Assembly: GCA_020435825.1 (NCBI GenBank)
Contig: JAGQYY010000017.1
Location: 9,238 to 42,209, forward strand
Direction of reading: 5' to 3'
DNA length: 32,972 nt
Origin: Aequorivita sp.
GTDB lineage: Bacteria > Bacteroidota > Bacteroidia > Flavobacteriales > Flavobacteriaceae
Both the position numbers and the translations under genes were made by a program. The notes under the pieces are model-generated. The model was not told the origin of the DNA. It did not search any database and saw nothing but the letters and a program-made list of their open reading frames with translations. Positions within the stretch are counted from its first letter, which is position 1; each line of letters opens with the position of its first letter. This document shows, in pieces, positions 24,344 to 32,631 of this stretch.

Positions 24344-25267
24344 ATGAAGACAAAAAAAATACTCTTTTTTACCCTTGCCCTTTTTTGCTTCACCTTCATG
24401 GCAGAAGCACAAAGAGGCGTTAGAATAGGATATATTGATATGGAATATATCCTGGAAAGTGTTCCTGAATACAAAGAAGCTTCCATCCAATTAGAAGGGA
24501 AAGTGCAGCGTTGGAAACAGGACATTGAGAAAAAACAAAAGGAAATTGATCAAATGAAATTGAACCTAGCCAATGAACGGGTTCTTTTAACAAAAGAACT
24601 GATCGATGAGCGCGAAGAGGAAATAAAAATCAAGGAAGACGAAATGTTAAAATATCAGCAGGACCGTTTTGGCCCCAATGGAGATTTGATGATTCAGCGC
24701 AGACAATTGGTCCAACCTATCCAAGATCAAGTTTTTAACATAGTACAAGAAGTTGCAGAAAACAAAAAGTATGATTTCATCTTTGACAAATCTGCAGATG
24801 TTGTTATGCTTTTCGCAGCAAAGAGAAATGATATTAGCGATTTAGTATTACGAAGCATTGAGCGTGCCGGTAGAAGAGTTCAGGCTGCTGATAAAAAAGA
24901 AAAGCGCGAAATAGAACAACGCGAAAAACTTTCACTTGAAGAAGAAGGAGCTGTTACAGAAAGAGAAAAAGCTATTCAAGAAAAACAAGAGGAGCGTGAA
25001 AAAATAGTTGAAGCCAAGAAAACAGAGCGTGAAGAAATGATGGCCCAGCGCCAACAGGAGCGTGACTCGATAAGAGCTGTTAAGAAAGCTGAGTTTGAAG
25101 CGCGTAGGGAACGTTTAATTAGGGAAAGAGAGCAAAGAAAAGATTCCATTATGAACTCCCGCCAAAATAAAAATAACCCTCCAAGTGGTGGAAATGACGG
25201 CGATGGTGGTGGAAATGACGGAGATGGTGGTGGAAATGACGGAGATGGTGGTAAAAATGGCCAATAA
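24344..25267 (+). CDS. OmpH/Skp family periplasmic chaperone with long charged C-terminus
   Basis: This 307-residue protein has a signal peptide (cleaved near AEAQ) followed by an OmpH/Skp domain (IGYIDMEYILESVPEYKEA, then a coiled coil, then KKYDFIFDKSADVVMLFAA). Skp holds unfolded outer-membrane proteins for BamA. Unlike the 169-residue paralogue next door, it continues with about 110 residues of very charged coiled coil (Glu/Lys/Arg/Gln-rich) and a tail of three GNDGDGG repeats. The start is ATG at 24344; the frame reaches back to 24308 via TTG but lacks a signal-like start there. It lies between bamA and the second Skp gene. Confidence 0.9.
   Translation: MKTKKILFFTLALFCFTFMAEAQRGVRIGYIDMEYILESVPEYKEASIQLEGKVQRWKQDIEKKQKEIDQMKLNLANERVLLTKELIDEREEEIKIKEDEMLKYQQDRFGPNGDLMIQRRQLVQPIQDQVFNIVQEVAENKKYDFIFDKSADVVMLFAAKRNDISDLVLRSIERAGRRVQAADKKEKREIEQREKLSLEEEGAVTEREKAIQEKQEEREKIVEAKKTEREEMMAQRQQERDSIRAVKKAEFEARRERLIREREQRKDSIMNSRQNKNNPPSGGNDGDGGGNDGDGGGNDGDGGKNGQ
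25190..25252 (+). repeat. three tandem 21-base repeats encoding GNDGDGG
   Basis: The 3' end of the first OmpH/Skp gene carries three in-frame 21-base units (25190-25210, 25211-25231, 25232-25252), each coding for Gly-Asn-Asp-Gly-Asp-Gly-Gly. Units 2 and 3 are identical; unit 1 differs by one base (GGC for GGA). The repeats are followed by KNGQ and the stop. Copy number is likely to vary between strains by slippage. Confidence 0.9.
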
Positions 25268-25335
25268 GCCCGTATAAAAATTTTATAATCAATACTATCA
25301 AATAAAATAACACTTAAAAATTAAATACACTTACA

Positions 25336-25845
25336 ATGAAAAAAATGAAAACGTTATTAGTTGCAATTGCACTTTTCGTGGGAGCTACAAGTTTTGTCAA
25401 TGCGCAATCAAAAATTGCACATATCAATGCACAAGAGCTAATTGAGGCAATGCCAGAATACAAAGCAGCGCAGAGCCAGTTGGAAAAAGTTCAAAAAACG
25501 TACGACACAGAGATTAAGGCAATGGCCAAGGAACTAGAGACCAAAATGAAGCAGTATGATGCTGAGGCCACTACCAAAACTGACGAAGAAAACCAAAAAA
25601 GATTCCAAGAAGTTCAAGGAATGCAGGATAATATTCAAGCATACAGACAACAAGCGCTTCAGGATCTTGACAAGAAAAGAACAGATATTTTTAAACCAAT
25701 CCTTGAAAAAGCGCAATCTACTATTCAAAAAGTAGCAAAAGCCCAAGGTTACCAATATGTATTGGATTCAACTGTAGGTAGCGGTGTTATTCTTGCAGAT
25801 GGTAAAGACCTAATGGCAGATGTTAAAAAAGATTTAGGAATGTAA
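25336..25845 (+). CDS. OmpH/Skp family periplasmic chaperone
   Basis: This 169-residue protein is the standard-length Skp-like chaperone: signal peptide (cleaved near VNAQ), first strand KIAHINAQELIEAMPEYKAA, a central coiled coil of about 90 residues, and the returning strands GYQYVLDSTVGSGVILADG. It would act as a trimer in the periplasm, escorting outer-membrane proteins to BamA. It follows its longer paralogue by 68 bases and ends in a strong terminator, closing the DUF6089-uppS-bamA-ompH unit. Confidence 0.93.
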   Translation: MKKMKTLLVAIALFVGATSFVNAQSKIAHINAQELIEAMPEYKAAQSQLEKVQKTYDTEIKAMAKELETKMKQYDAEATTKTDEENQKRFQEVQGMQDNIQAYRQQALQDLDKKRTDIFKPILEKAQSTIQKVAKAQGYQYVLDSTVGSGVILADGKDLMADVKKDLGM

Positions 25846-25870
25846 TTCTTTTTTTAAAACTGTAAAATTT

Positions 25871-25899
25871 AAAACTGCCCGTTATTTATGGGCAGTTTT
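25871..25899 (+). terminator. rho-independent terminator after ompH
   Basis: AAAACTGCCC (25871-25880) pairs with GGGCAGTTTT (25890-25899) across a 9-base loop and continues into a T-run. It ends the envelope operon 26 bases after the ompH stop. An ATG inside its right arm (25888) is in frame with murI but is rejected as a start. Confidence 0.92.
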
Positions 25900-25938
25900 T
25901 TTATACCAAAATTTGAAGTAATTGGCTACTTTTACGAT

Positions 25939-26730
25939 ATGGCTAAAAACAATCCCATAGGCGTTTTTGATTCGGGAGTTGGTGGTTCCTCCATTTGGCA
26001 GGAAATCCATAAACTGCTCCCCCTTGAGAATATAATCTATCTCGCCGATAGTAAAAATGCTCCCTATGGAAATAAAACTTCAGAAGAGATTACCGCGCTC
26101 AGCATTAAGAATGTTGAAAAATTACTCGAACTAGGTTCTAAAATAATAGTTGTTGCCTGCAACACAGCTACTACAAATGCCATTTCCACACTTCGGGAAA
26201 AATATGATATTCCAATTATTGGTATAGAGCCCGCAATAAAACCCGCCGCACTGCAAACATCTTCAAAAAACATAGGCATTTTGGCCACTAAAGGAACGTT
26301 GAGCAGTGCTCTTTTCAGCAAAACCACCAGAGAGTTTACAAAAGACATACATGTTGTTGAAATTATTGGCGAAGGGCTTGTTCCACTCATTGAGGCTGGA
26401 AATCTTGACGGCCCAGAAATGATTTCATTATTGAAAAAACACACCAAACCGATGATTGATGCGAATGTTGATTATGTGGTTTTGGGCTGTAGCCATTATC
26501 CATACATCATTCCTCAGTTGAAAAAAATTCTTCCGGAAAACGTAAAAATTATAGATTCCGGGGAAGCGGTCGCTCGGCAGACAAAAACCGTTTTGCAAAG
26601 CTTGAATTTGCTCCGAGAAGAGAATACAAAACCAACACTTGAGTTTTTTACAAATGCTGAAACAGGTACTTTAAAGTTTTTGCTGAAAGCGTATTTAAAA
26701 AAGATTTCGGTAAAGAAAATGGAGTTTTAA
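25939..26730 (+). CDS. murI: glutamate racemase
   Basis: MurI makes D-glutamate for peptidoglycan. The 263-residue protein has the start motif IGVFDSGVGGSS, the first catalytic Cys in VVACNTATTNA, and the second in VLGCSHYPY. The start is ATG at 25939 (MAKNNP), because an earlier ATG at 25888 lies inside the terminator and would add 17 residues not seen in the family. It is convergent with the gamma-carbonic anhydrase gene, with one base between the stops. Its promoter must lie in the short stretch after the terminator. Confidence 0.96.
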   Translation: MAKNNPIGVFDSGVGGSSIWQEIHKLLPLENIIYLADSKNAPYGNKTSEEITALSIKNVEKLLELGSKIIVVACNTATTNAISTLREKYDIPIIGIEPAIKPAALQTSSKNIGILATKGTLSSALFSKTTREFTKDIHVVEIIGEGLVPLIEAGNLDGPEMISLLKKHTKPMIDANVDYVVLGCSHYPYIIPQLKKILPENVKIIDSGEAVARQTKTVLQSLNLLREENTKPTLEFFTNAETGTLKFLLKAYLKKISVKKMEF

Positions 26731-26731
26731 A

Positions 26732-27244
26732 TCATTCTTTAAACCACGAGGAATACATTACATAATTATTTGCAATTCTTTCAATTTCACCTTTGGTAAG
26801 TTCAGTGCTGATATCCTTTAATTTCTTTGCTGGAATTCCCGCATAAATACTTCCGCTCTCCACTCTTGTATTTTTTGAAACCACTGCGCCAGCAGCAATA
26901 ATTGAGTTACTTTCCACTACACAATCATCCATAACGATACTTCCCATCCCGATCAAAACATTGTCGTGTATGGTGCAGCCATGAACAATGGCATTATGAC
27001 CGATAGACACATTGTTGCCGATAGTTGTAGGCGAAGTTTTATAAGTGGCATGAATAACTGCTCCATCCTGCACGTTCACTTTATTGCCAATTTTTATGAA
27101 ATGGACATCGCCACGAATTACGGCATTAAACCAAACACTACATTCGTTGCCCATGGCCACATCTCCAACAATTGTGGCATTTTCAGCTATAAAGCAATCT
27201 TCGGGGATTTCTGGATGTTTTCCGTTTACGGGTTTTATTATCAT
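26732..27244 (-). CDS. gamma-carbonic anhydrase family protein
   Basis: This 170-residue left-handed beta-helix protein is made of hexapeptide repeats with a C-terminal helix. The three metal-ligand histidines of gamma-carbonic anhydrases are present: one in AVIHATY and two in SIGHNAIVHGC. A carbonic anhydrase role is possible, but family members (CaiE/PaaY/YrdA-like) often have unknown or CoA-related functions. It lies 12 bases after the LytTR regulator and is likely in one operon with the two-component pair, so it may be cotranscribed with it. Confidence 0.88.
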   Translation of the reverse strand: MIIKPVNGKHPEIPEDCFIAENATIVGDVAMGNECSVWFNAVIRGDVHFIKIGNKVNVQDGAVIHATYKTSPTTIGNNVSIGHNAIVHGCTIHDNVLIGMGSIVMDDCVVESNSIIAAGAVVSKNTRVESGSIYAGIPAKKLKDISTELTKGEIERIANNYVMYSSWFKE

Positions 27245-27256
27245 TTGTTTAAAATT

Positions 27257-27988
27257 TTATCCAAAATAAGCCAACAAATCCTTCTTTCGTGAAGGGCTGA
27301 CCATAATTTCCTTTCCGTTGGAAAGGACCACACTTCCACCCTTTCCTTTTTTATATTCAGTGATTTCATCCACGTTTACCAAATAAGATTTATGGACACG
27401 GGCAAAACCGCTTTCCGCAAGTGAATCTTCAAAATATTTTAAGGTTTTACTCACCAATCGCTTTCCAACTTTTAGATGAATCTGTGTGTAATTATCATCT
27501 GCTTGGCAATACAATATATCTTCCATTTGAAGCACTTCAAAACCGTTTTGCAATGGAATTGTGATCTTCCCGGCAACTTGAGTTTGCAAAGGCTTTAAAA
27601 TTGAATTCTGGAGGTTGTTTTCCTTTGTTTTTATTTCTGAAACATAATCAACAGCCTCAATCAATTTATCAATGGAAATTGGCTTCAACAAATAATAGGA
27701 AGCGTGTGCGTTTAAGGCATCAATGGCGTAATGGTTATAAGCCGTCACAAAAACTGTTTCAAACTGGCGGTCGCCCACTTTATCCAGCAGATCAAAAGCA
27801 TTTCCATAAGGCATTTCCACATCTAGAAAAACTACGTCCAAATCATTGTTTCGTATTAAAACCAAAGCATCATCTACGTTTGCGGCTTCACCTTTCAAAA
27901 CGATATTTGGGCAGTATTTCGCCAAATAATTCCGCAGGATTTCACGGCTGGTTTCTTCGTCTTCTACAATAATTGCGTTTAGTTTCAT
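27257..27988 (-). CDS. LytTR-type response regulator
   Basis: This 243-residue regulator has a receiver domain (acidic pair ED at 9-10, phospho-acceptor Asp56 in VVFLDVEMP, Thr82, Lys102 in YYLLKP) and a LytTR DNA-binding domain over about 145-243. Its start ATG overlaps the kinase stop by one base (TGATG), so the pair is coupled. LytTR regulators bind short repeated sites as dimers. The targets are unknown; the gamma-carbonic anhydrase gene follows immediately. Confidence 0.94.
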   Translation of the reverse strand: MKLNAIIVEDEETSREILRNYLAKYCPNIVLKGEAANVDDALVLIRNNDLDVVFLDVEMPYGNAFDLLDKVGDRQFETVFVTAYNHYAIDALNAHASYYLLKPISIDKLIEAVDYVSEIKTKENNLQNSILKPLQTQVAGKITIPLQNGFEVLQMEDILYCQADDNYTQIHLKVGKRLVSKTLKYFEDSLAESGFARVHKSYLVNVDEITEYKKGKGGSVVLSNGKEIMVSPSRKKDLLAYFG

Positions 27989-30183
27989 CAGTCTTTCTTT
28001 AAAATAAGTACAACTTTGGTTCCTTCGTTATTCTCAAAAACGTTTTCCACTTTCACGTCCACTTTGTCTTTATACATTTGGTTCAAAATTGCAATTCGCT
28101 TTTGCGTATTACCCATTCCTTTTGACTTTTGTTTCTTTTGATTTTCGGTTTTAAATTCATTCGATTTTGAACGGCCAATTCCATCATCAATAATGGAAAT
28201 TTTTATGGTTTCAGAGTTTATTTGATTGAAATTGATTTCCAACAAACCCTTTTCCTCTTTGTACCGAAGTCCATGCCAAACAGCGTTTTCAACATACGGT
28301 TGAAGCAGCATCGGTGGAATTACAAACTCGTTTAGCTGTATGTTATTGTCAACTGTTATTTTATAGTCGAATTTATCCTTAAACCGGAAGTGTTCCAATT
28401 TCACGTAAAGCTCCAACAGTTCAATTTCCTTTTCCAACGGAATAAAGTCCTCTTCGCTGTTTTCCAAAACGGAACGCATCAACAATGAAAAATCGGTCAA
28501 ATATTTGTTCGCAGTGCGTTCGTCATTTACTGCAATAAAGCTGTTCACGGAATTCAGCGCATTAAAAATAAAATGCGGGTTCATTTGCGATCTAAGGGAT
28601 TTCAACGCCAAAATATTGTTGGCGAACTTTTGCTGTTTCACATTTTTGAATTGTGTATAAGCCGCAAAAACCAAAAGCAAAACGATTAAAACCAAAGACC
28701 CAATAATCCACTTTTGAATACGATCATTTTTTTGAATGAGTTCTTGGTTTTCAAAAGCGAGTTTATAGCGGCTTTCGTTCAGTTTCCTATCGTTTTCTAA
28801 GCTTGCTATCCGGTTTTGCTTCTGCGTTATTTCTTTGCTGAAACGTGCCGCCTGGCTAATTTCCTGTTCTTTTTTAATGTAAAGTTCATCCACAACTTCC
28901 ACATAACGTTGATAGCTCTCGGTGGCTTTGTCAAACTCGCCAATGTCCCGATAAATCTCAGAAAGCTTTCGCACCGCATCTTTTTGCACAATAAGGTCTT
29001 CTTTTTTGTCAGCCTCTGCAATACTTTTTTCAAGATACGGAATGGCCTGTTTGTATTTTTCCTGTGCCACAAAAGCGTTTGCAATTTTATAGTTTTGACG
29101 CTGTGGGGTCAATGCCTCATCTTCAACCGTAGCACCTTTATCCATAGAATTCAACTCTTCCAAAGTTTCTTCGCGAAGCTCTATTTCCTTTTCGTAATCT
29201 CGATTTTGGTTATAAAAATCCGCTACTTTATTTTTTTCTGAAACTGCGCGCTGCTTGTTTTCTTTTTTGGCCAGTTTTAATGAATTATCAAAATATTCCT
29301 CCGCCTCGCTCAACGCACCACTTTGGGCATACGCCTCGCCAATTTTGGAATTTAGATCTGTAATTTTTGGCGTAATTCTATTTTCTTTGGCCGTATCCAG
29401 TGCCTTTTGGTAATTGAAAACACTTTTCACACCATCTCCAATTGCTTTGTAAGTATCGCCCAAACCTTCGTAAACTTCCACTTTTTGATAAGCCGAAAGA
29501 TTATCCTTCAACAATTTTTGAAAAGCGGAAATACTTTCCTGATAGTTTTTGTTCTGCGCAAACGCCTTTGCAAGCTTTATCGCAACGCCTGTATTACTGA
29601 AATTTTGAAGGCTTTGCTTAAAGTTATCAACTGCCAAATCTGGCTGGCTCCAAAACAGGTTGATATCGCCCAAAGTTTCAAAGGCCATACTATTATCCTT
29701 TTTTGAAATAGTTTGGCCCCGTTTCGGTTCCAACGCTTTGGTTACGTATTCAATACTTTTTTGCGCATCCTTTTTCAGAAAAAATTTTGCCGAATCCAAA
29801 TAAACATTGAAACCAGCTTGCCTAATGCTTTGGGATGTTTTTGAAACAACTGGCACAGTTTCATTTTTGGCCTTTTCCACCCGAACAGTTACAAAATCAT
29901 TTTCCTTAATTGTGTAATAAACCGTAACAAAATCATCACTTTTAATAACCAACTCATCGCCTATTTTTGCTGAAATGGCAAACCTGCCCGAGAGATTCGT
30001 TGTAGTGTATTGGCCACCCAAAATCTCAACATTCACCTTTGGGATTGGCATATTGGTTTCGCCGTCAATCACTTCGCCCTTCAGCATAAAGGATTTATTT
30101 TCCGAAGAACGCTTCACCTGTGAAAAGCTTTCTGCCGGAGAAAAAAGGGCAACTATCAATAAAAGAAAAACAAGTTTTTTCAT
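27988..30183 (-). CDS. TPR sensor histidine kinase (LytS/YehU type) with carboxypeptidase-regulatory-like domain
   Basis: This 731-residue membrane kinase has a signal peptide (to about 23), a CarboxypepD_reg-like beta-sandwich (about 33-95, LKGEVIDGETNMPIPKVNVEI), a run of about seven tetratricopeptide repeats (about 140-440), a coiled coil, one membrane helix (WIIGSLVLIVLLLVFAAYTQF) and a LytS-type kinase core. The core includes NPHFIFNALNSVNSFIA with the phospho-acceptor His, then PPMLLQPYVENAVWHGL and the GMGNTQKR ATP lid. The start is ATG at 30183; the frame extends to 30222 but MKKLVFLL is the natural signal start. It forms a two-component pair with the LytTR gene. The periplasmic part probably senses an envelope signal, but the ligand is unknown. 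Confidence 0.9.
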   Translation of the reverse strand: MKKLVFLLLIVALFSPAESFSQVKRSSENKSFMLKGEVIDGETNMPIPKVNVEILGGQYTTTNLSGRFAISAKIGDELVIKSDDFVTVYYTIKENDFVTVRVEKAKNETVPVVSKTSQSIRQAGFNVYLDSAKFFLKKDAQKSIEYVTKALEPKRGQTISKKDNSMAFETLGDINLFWSQPDLAVDNFKQSLQNFSNTGVAIKLAKAFAQNKNYQESISAFQKLLKDNLSAYQKVEVYEGLGDTYKAIGDGVKSVFNYQKALDTAKENRITPKITDLNSKIGEAYAQSGALSEAEEYFDNSLKLAKKENKQRAVSEKNKVADFYNQNRDYEKEIELREETLEELNSMDKGATVEDEALTPQRQNYKIANAFVAQEKYKQAIPYLEKSIAEADKKEDLIVQKDAVRKLSEIYRDIGEFDKATESYQRYVEVVDELYIKKEQEISQAARFSKEITQKQNRIASLENDRKLNESRYKLAFENQELIQKNDRIQKWIIGSLVLIVLLLVFAAYTQFKNVKQQKFANNILALKSLRSQMNPHFIFNALNSVNSFIAVNDERTANKYLTDFSLLMRSVLENSEEDFIPLEKEIELLELYVKLEHFRFKDKFDYKITVDNNIQLNEFVIPPMLLQPYVENAVWHGLRYKEEKGLLEINFNQINSETIKISIIDDGIGRSKSNEFKTENQKKQKSKGMGNTQKRIAILNQMYKDKVDVKVENVFENNEGTKVVLILKKD

Positions 30184-30396
30184 TTCGTCTTTAAAACGGT
30201 AAACATACGCACTTTGACGCAATGTCTAAAATTACGTTTTTCTGAAATAGCTTCCACGAACAAGAAAAAAGAATACTTCACTCAATCAGAGATACTTTTC
30301 ACTAATCCAAAGAAACCGCTTCCTCAAAATAGGTTTTCTTCGCAAAAAGTTCGCCTTAGATTTATACCATTGAAAATCCATTTAAAAAGTACAATT

Positions 30397-31551
30397 ATGA
30401 AAAAGTTACAAATCATTTTAATTTTAGCAGTCTTCACGCTAACAATTTCCTGCAAAGCTGACACTAAGAAAACCGATAAGGAATTATTGGCAAAATTGGA
30501 AACCCAAAACCCAAAGAAAGACCACTACATAAAAGTGGCTCTACTTTTAGACACCAGCAACAGTATGGACGGATTGATAGATCAAGCAAAAGCCCAACTT
30601 TGGGAAATTGTAAACGAACTCAGTTACGCAAAATGCCGTAATGACCGTCCTAAACTTCAAATAGCTTTATACGAATATGGCAATGATAATTTAAGCTCTC
30701 GCGATAATTACATTCGAAAAATTTTAAGCTTTACTGAAGATTTGGACGATGTTTCAAAAGAACTTTTTTCACTCACAACAAATGGCGGAAGCGAGTACTG
30801 CGGGGCGGTAATTCAGGAATCCCTTAACAAACTGGATTGGGGCAATGAAGCAGACGATTTGAAAATGGTTTTTATTGCGGGCAACGAACCTTTTAACCAA
30901 GGCAAAATTAATTATAAGGATGCTGCAATGGCCGCAAAAGAAGACGGCATTGTGGTGAATACTATTTTCTGTGGCGATTATAAACACGGAATTGATAGTT
31001 ATTGGAAAGATGGCGCCCAACTTACTTATGGCGATTATATGGCTATAAACCAAAATCAGCAAACTGTTTATGTTCCATCTCCATATGATGACATAATAAT
31101 TCAATTAAACATAAAACTGAACAACACCTATGTCCCTTATGGAACCCGTGGAGAAATGAAAAAAGCAATGCAAAACGAGCAAGATTCAAATGCCGAGGAA
31201 TACAGTAAGGCTAACGCTGTGAGCCGAACAGTTTCAAAAGGAAGCCACCTTTATACTAATAGTACTTGGGATTTGGTAGATGCCGAAAAAGAAGCAGATT
31301 TCAGTTATGACAAATTGAAAAAAGACGAATTGCCACAGGAACTGAAAGGAAAAACAAATTCGGAAATAAAAAAATATCTTGAAACGAAGCGAAATGAAAG
31401 AGAAGCAATTCAAAATGAAATAATGGAATTGAATGAACAACGAAGAAAATACATTGCAGAAAACACGAAAAAAACCAACAATGGTTTAGAAAACGCAATG
31501 ATCCAAGCTATAAAAAAGCAAGCTGAAAAGAAAAGTTATACTTGGGAATAA
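30397..31551 (+). CDS. von Willebrand factor A lipoprotein
   Basis: This 384-residue lipoprotein has lipobox TISC (Cys19) and a vWA domain from about residue 45, with the metal-ion site DTSNS (52-56) intact. After the vWA domain comes a charged helical C-terminal part (KKDELPQELKGK, NEIMELNEQRR) ending in a lysine-rich tail. Such proteins bind ligands or partners in a metal-dependent way; the partner is unknown. The start is ATG at 30397, because an open upstream extension to 30214 would lie ahead of the signal peptide. It is divergent from the sensor kinase across 213 bases, in which I see no other gene, and it ends in a terminator. Confidence 0.87.
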   Translation: MKKLQIILILAVFTLTISCKADTKKTDKELLAKLETQNPKKDHYIKVALLLDTSNSMDGLIDQAKAQLWEIVNELSYAKCRNDRPKLQIALYEYGNDNLSSRDNYIRKILSFTEDLDDVSKELFSLTTNGGSEYCGAVIQESLNKLDWGNEADDLKMVFIAGNEPFNQGKINYKDAAMAAKEDGIVVNTIFCGDYKHGIDSYWKDGAQLTYGDYMAINQNQQTVYVPSPYDDIIIQLNIKLNNTYVPYGTRGEMKKAMQNEQDSNAEEYSKANAVSRTVSKGSHLYTNSTWDLVDAEKEADFSYDKLKKDELPQELKGKTNSEIKKYLETKRNEREAIQNEIMELNEQRRKYIAENTKKTNNGLENAMIQAIKKQAEKKSYTWE

Positions 31552-31568
31552 AACTTTTTAAAGAATAA

Positions 31569-31603
31569 AAAATGCCTGATGCTTTTAATGTATCAGGCAT
31601 TTT
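31569..31603. terminator. bidirectional terminator between vWA and PorP genes
   Basis: A 12-pair stem (31569-31580 with 31592-31603, core ATGCCTGAT/ATCAGGCAT) encloses an 11-base loop. It has A-runs to the left and T-runs to the right. It lies between the convergent vWA and PorP/SprF genes and can serve both. Confidence 0.88.
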
Positions 31604-31620
31604 CTTATAAAACAAAAAAA

Positions 31621-32622
31621 TTAGTTTATCGCAGGACAGTTACAATCATAAGGTTCTGGTCTTCCACCCAAAAAGTCGTAGCCCAAAGTTATTTGGTGGT
31701 ATGAACCGCCATCAAATCTAACATTTCCAGATTGATAGGTATATGTGTAAGCAAACATAAAGTTCTTGAAATTAATACCCAAGATTGGAGAAAAGTATTG
31801 GGGTTTTTGACCCTTTACTTCACTTCCATTCAAATAATCAGCACCATCAAAACCTCTCCTATAAGACAATCCACCCCACAATTGGCCGAAGTCCATTTTT
31901 CTATATGCTTTAAAATTTACGTCGATTGCTTGTTCGCCGGTTCCCTCACTCCACTGAAAAAGGAAAGAAGGCTCATAGCTCCAATCTGCTCCATATTTGC
32001 CAATGGCATAACCTGCAGACAATAAATATTTCCGCTGATTATTGGATTCATACTTTTCCGTATAAATAGATCTATTCTGAAAAATGATATTTTTTACAGT
32101 AAAATGCCCCGAAAAATTCAAGAAGTTATATGATAAACCTGCGTCCACATTAAAGTAGGAAGTACTCTGAACAATTCCAGCAATTACCGGATCGTAATCA
32201 TCTAAGGGAAACTTAGTTTCATCAAGCCTTTGCTGTGTCAATCCAGCACTCAAACCAAATGATAATTGGTTAAGATCAGCTTCACTTCTTGAAAACATAA
32301 GATGGTGAGCATAGGTAACGTACCCTCCTGTTTGCGAATGATAGCCATTCTTATCATTATAAAAAATAGCACCTACGCCAGATCGCTCTCCAAGTCTTGC
32401 ATTAAAACTCAGCGTCTGTAAGTTTGGTGCTTCATCTTGATCAAACCATTGTTGACGCGCAGTTAAACGTAGTTGATTGTGCGTTGCGGCACCTGCCATT
32501 GATGGATGCAATAAATATAAATTATCAGCTAAATATTCTGAATATATAGGTATGCCATCTTGAGAAAATCCATAAAGCGATGATATCAAAAATAGGATAA
32601 GGGGAATTTGTTTGATGTTCAT
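31621..32622 (-). CDS. PorP/SprF family type IX secretion-associated membrane protein
   Basis: This 333-residue protein has a signal peptide (cleaved near YGFSQ), then a beta-barrel with the family opening PIYSEYLADNLYLLHPSMAGA and RQQWFDQDEAPNLQTL. PorP/SprF proteins sit in the outer membrane, help deliver or anchor large type-B T9SS cargo, and are usually encoded next to it. Here the cargo gene lies 9 bases upstream on the same strand. The DNA is about 30-40% GC, in sharp contrast to that neighbour. Confidence 0.92.
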   Translation of the reverse strand: MNIKQIPLILFLISSLYGFSQDGIPIYSEYLADNLYLLHPSMAGAATHNQLRLTARQQWFDQDEAPNLQTLSFNARLGERSGVGAIFYNDKNGYHSQTGGYVTYAHHLMFSRSEADLNQLSFGLSAGLTQQRLDETKFPLDDYDPVIAGIVQSTSYFNVDAGLSYNFLNFSGHFTVKNIIFQNRSIYTEKYESNNQRKYLLSAGYAIGKYGADWSYEPSFLFQWSEGTGEQAIDVNFKAYRKMDFGQLWGGLSYRRGFDGADYLNGSEVKGQKPQYFSPILGINFKNFMFAYTYTYQSGNVRFDGGSYHQITLGYDFLGGRPEPYDCNCPAIN

Positions 32623-32631
32623 AATTTCTAT

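Noticed and set aside
25190..25252. Short regular repeats as a CRISPR-like array
   Set aside because: The units are directly adjacent, 21 bases long, without spacers, and in frame with a coding tail.
25888..25938. Earlier ATG for murI
   Set aside because: It lies inside the terminator hairpin of ompH and adds 17 residues before the family start MAKNNPIGVFDSG.
28816..29241. 141-codon plus-strand ORF within the sensor kinase gene
   Set aside because: It is Phe- and Leu-rich with no domain, and mirrors the TPR coding sequence on the other strand.
30214..30396. Upstream extension of the vWA gene by 61 codons
   Set aside because: The frame is open by chance; the lipoprotein signal peptide begins at the ATG at 30397.
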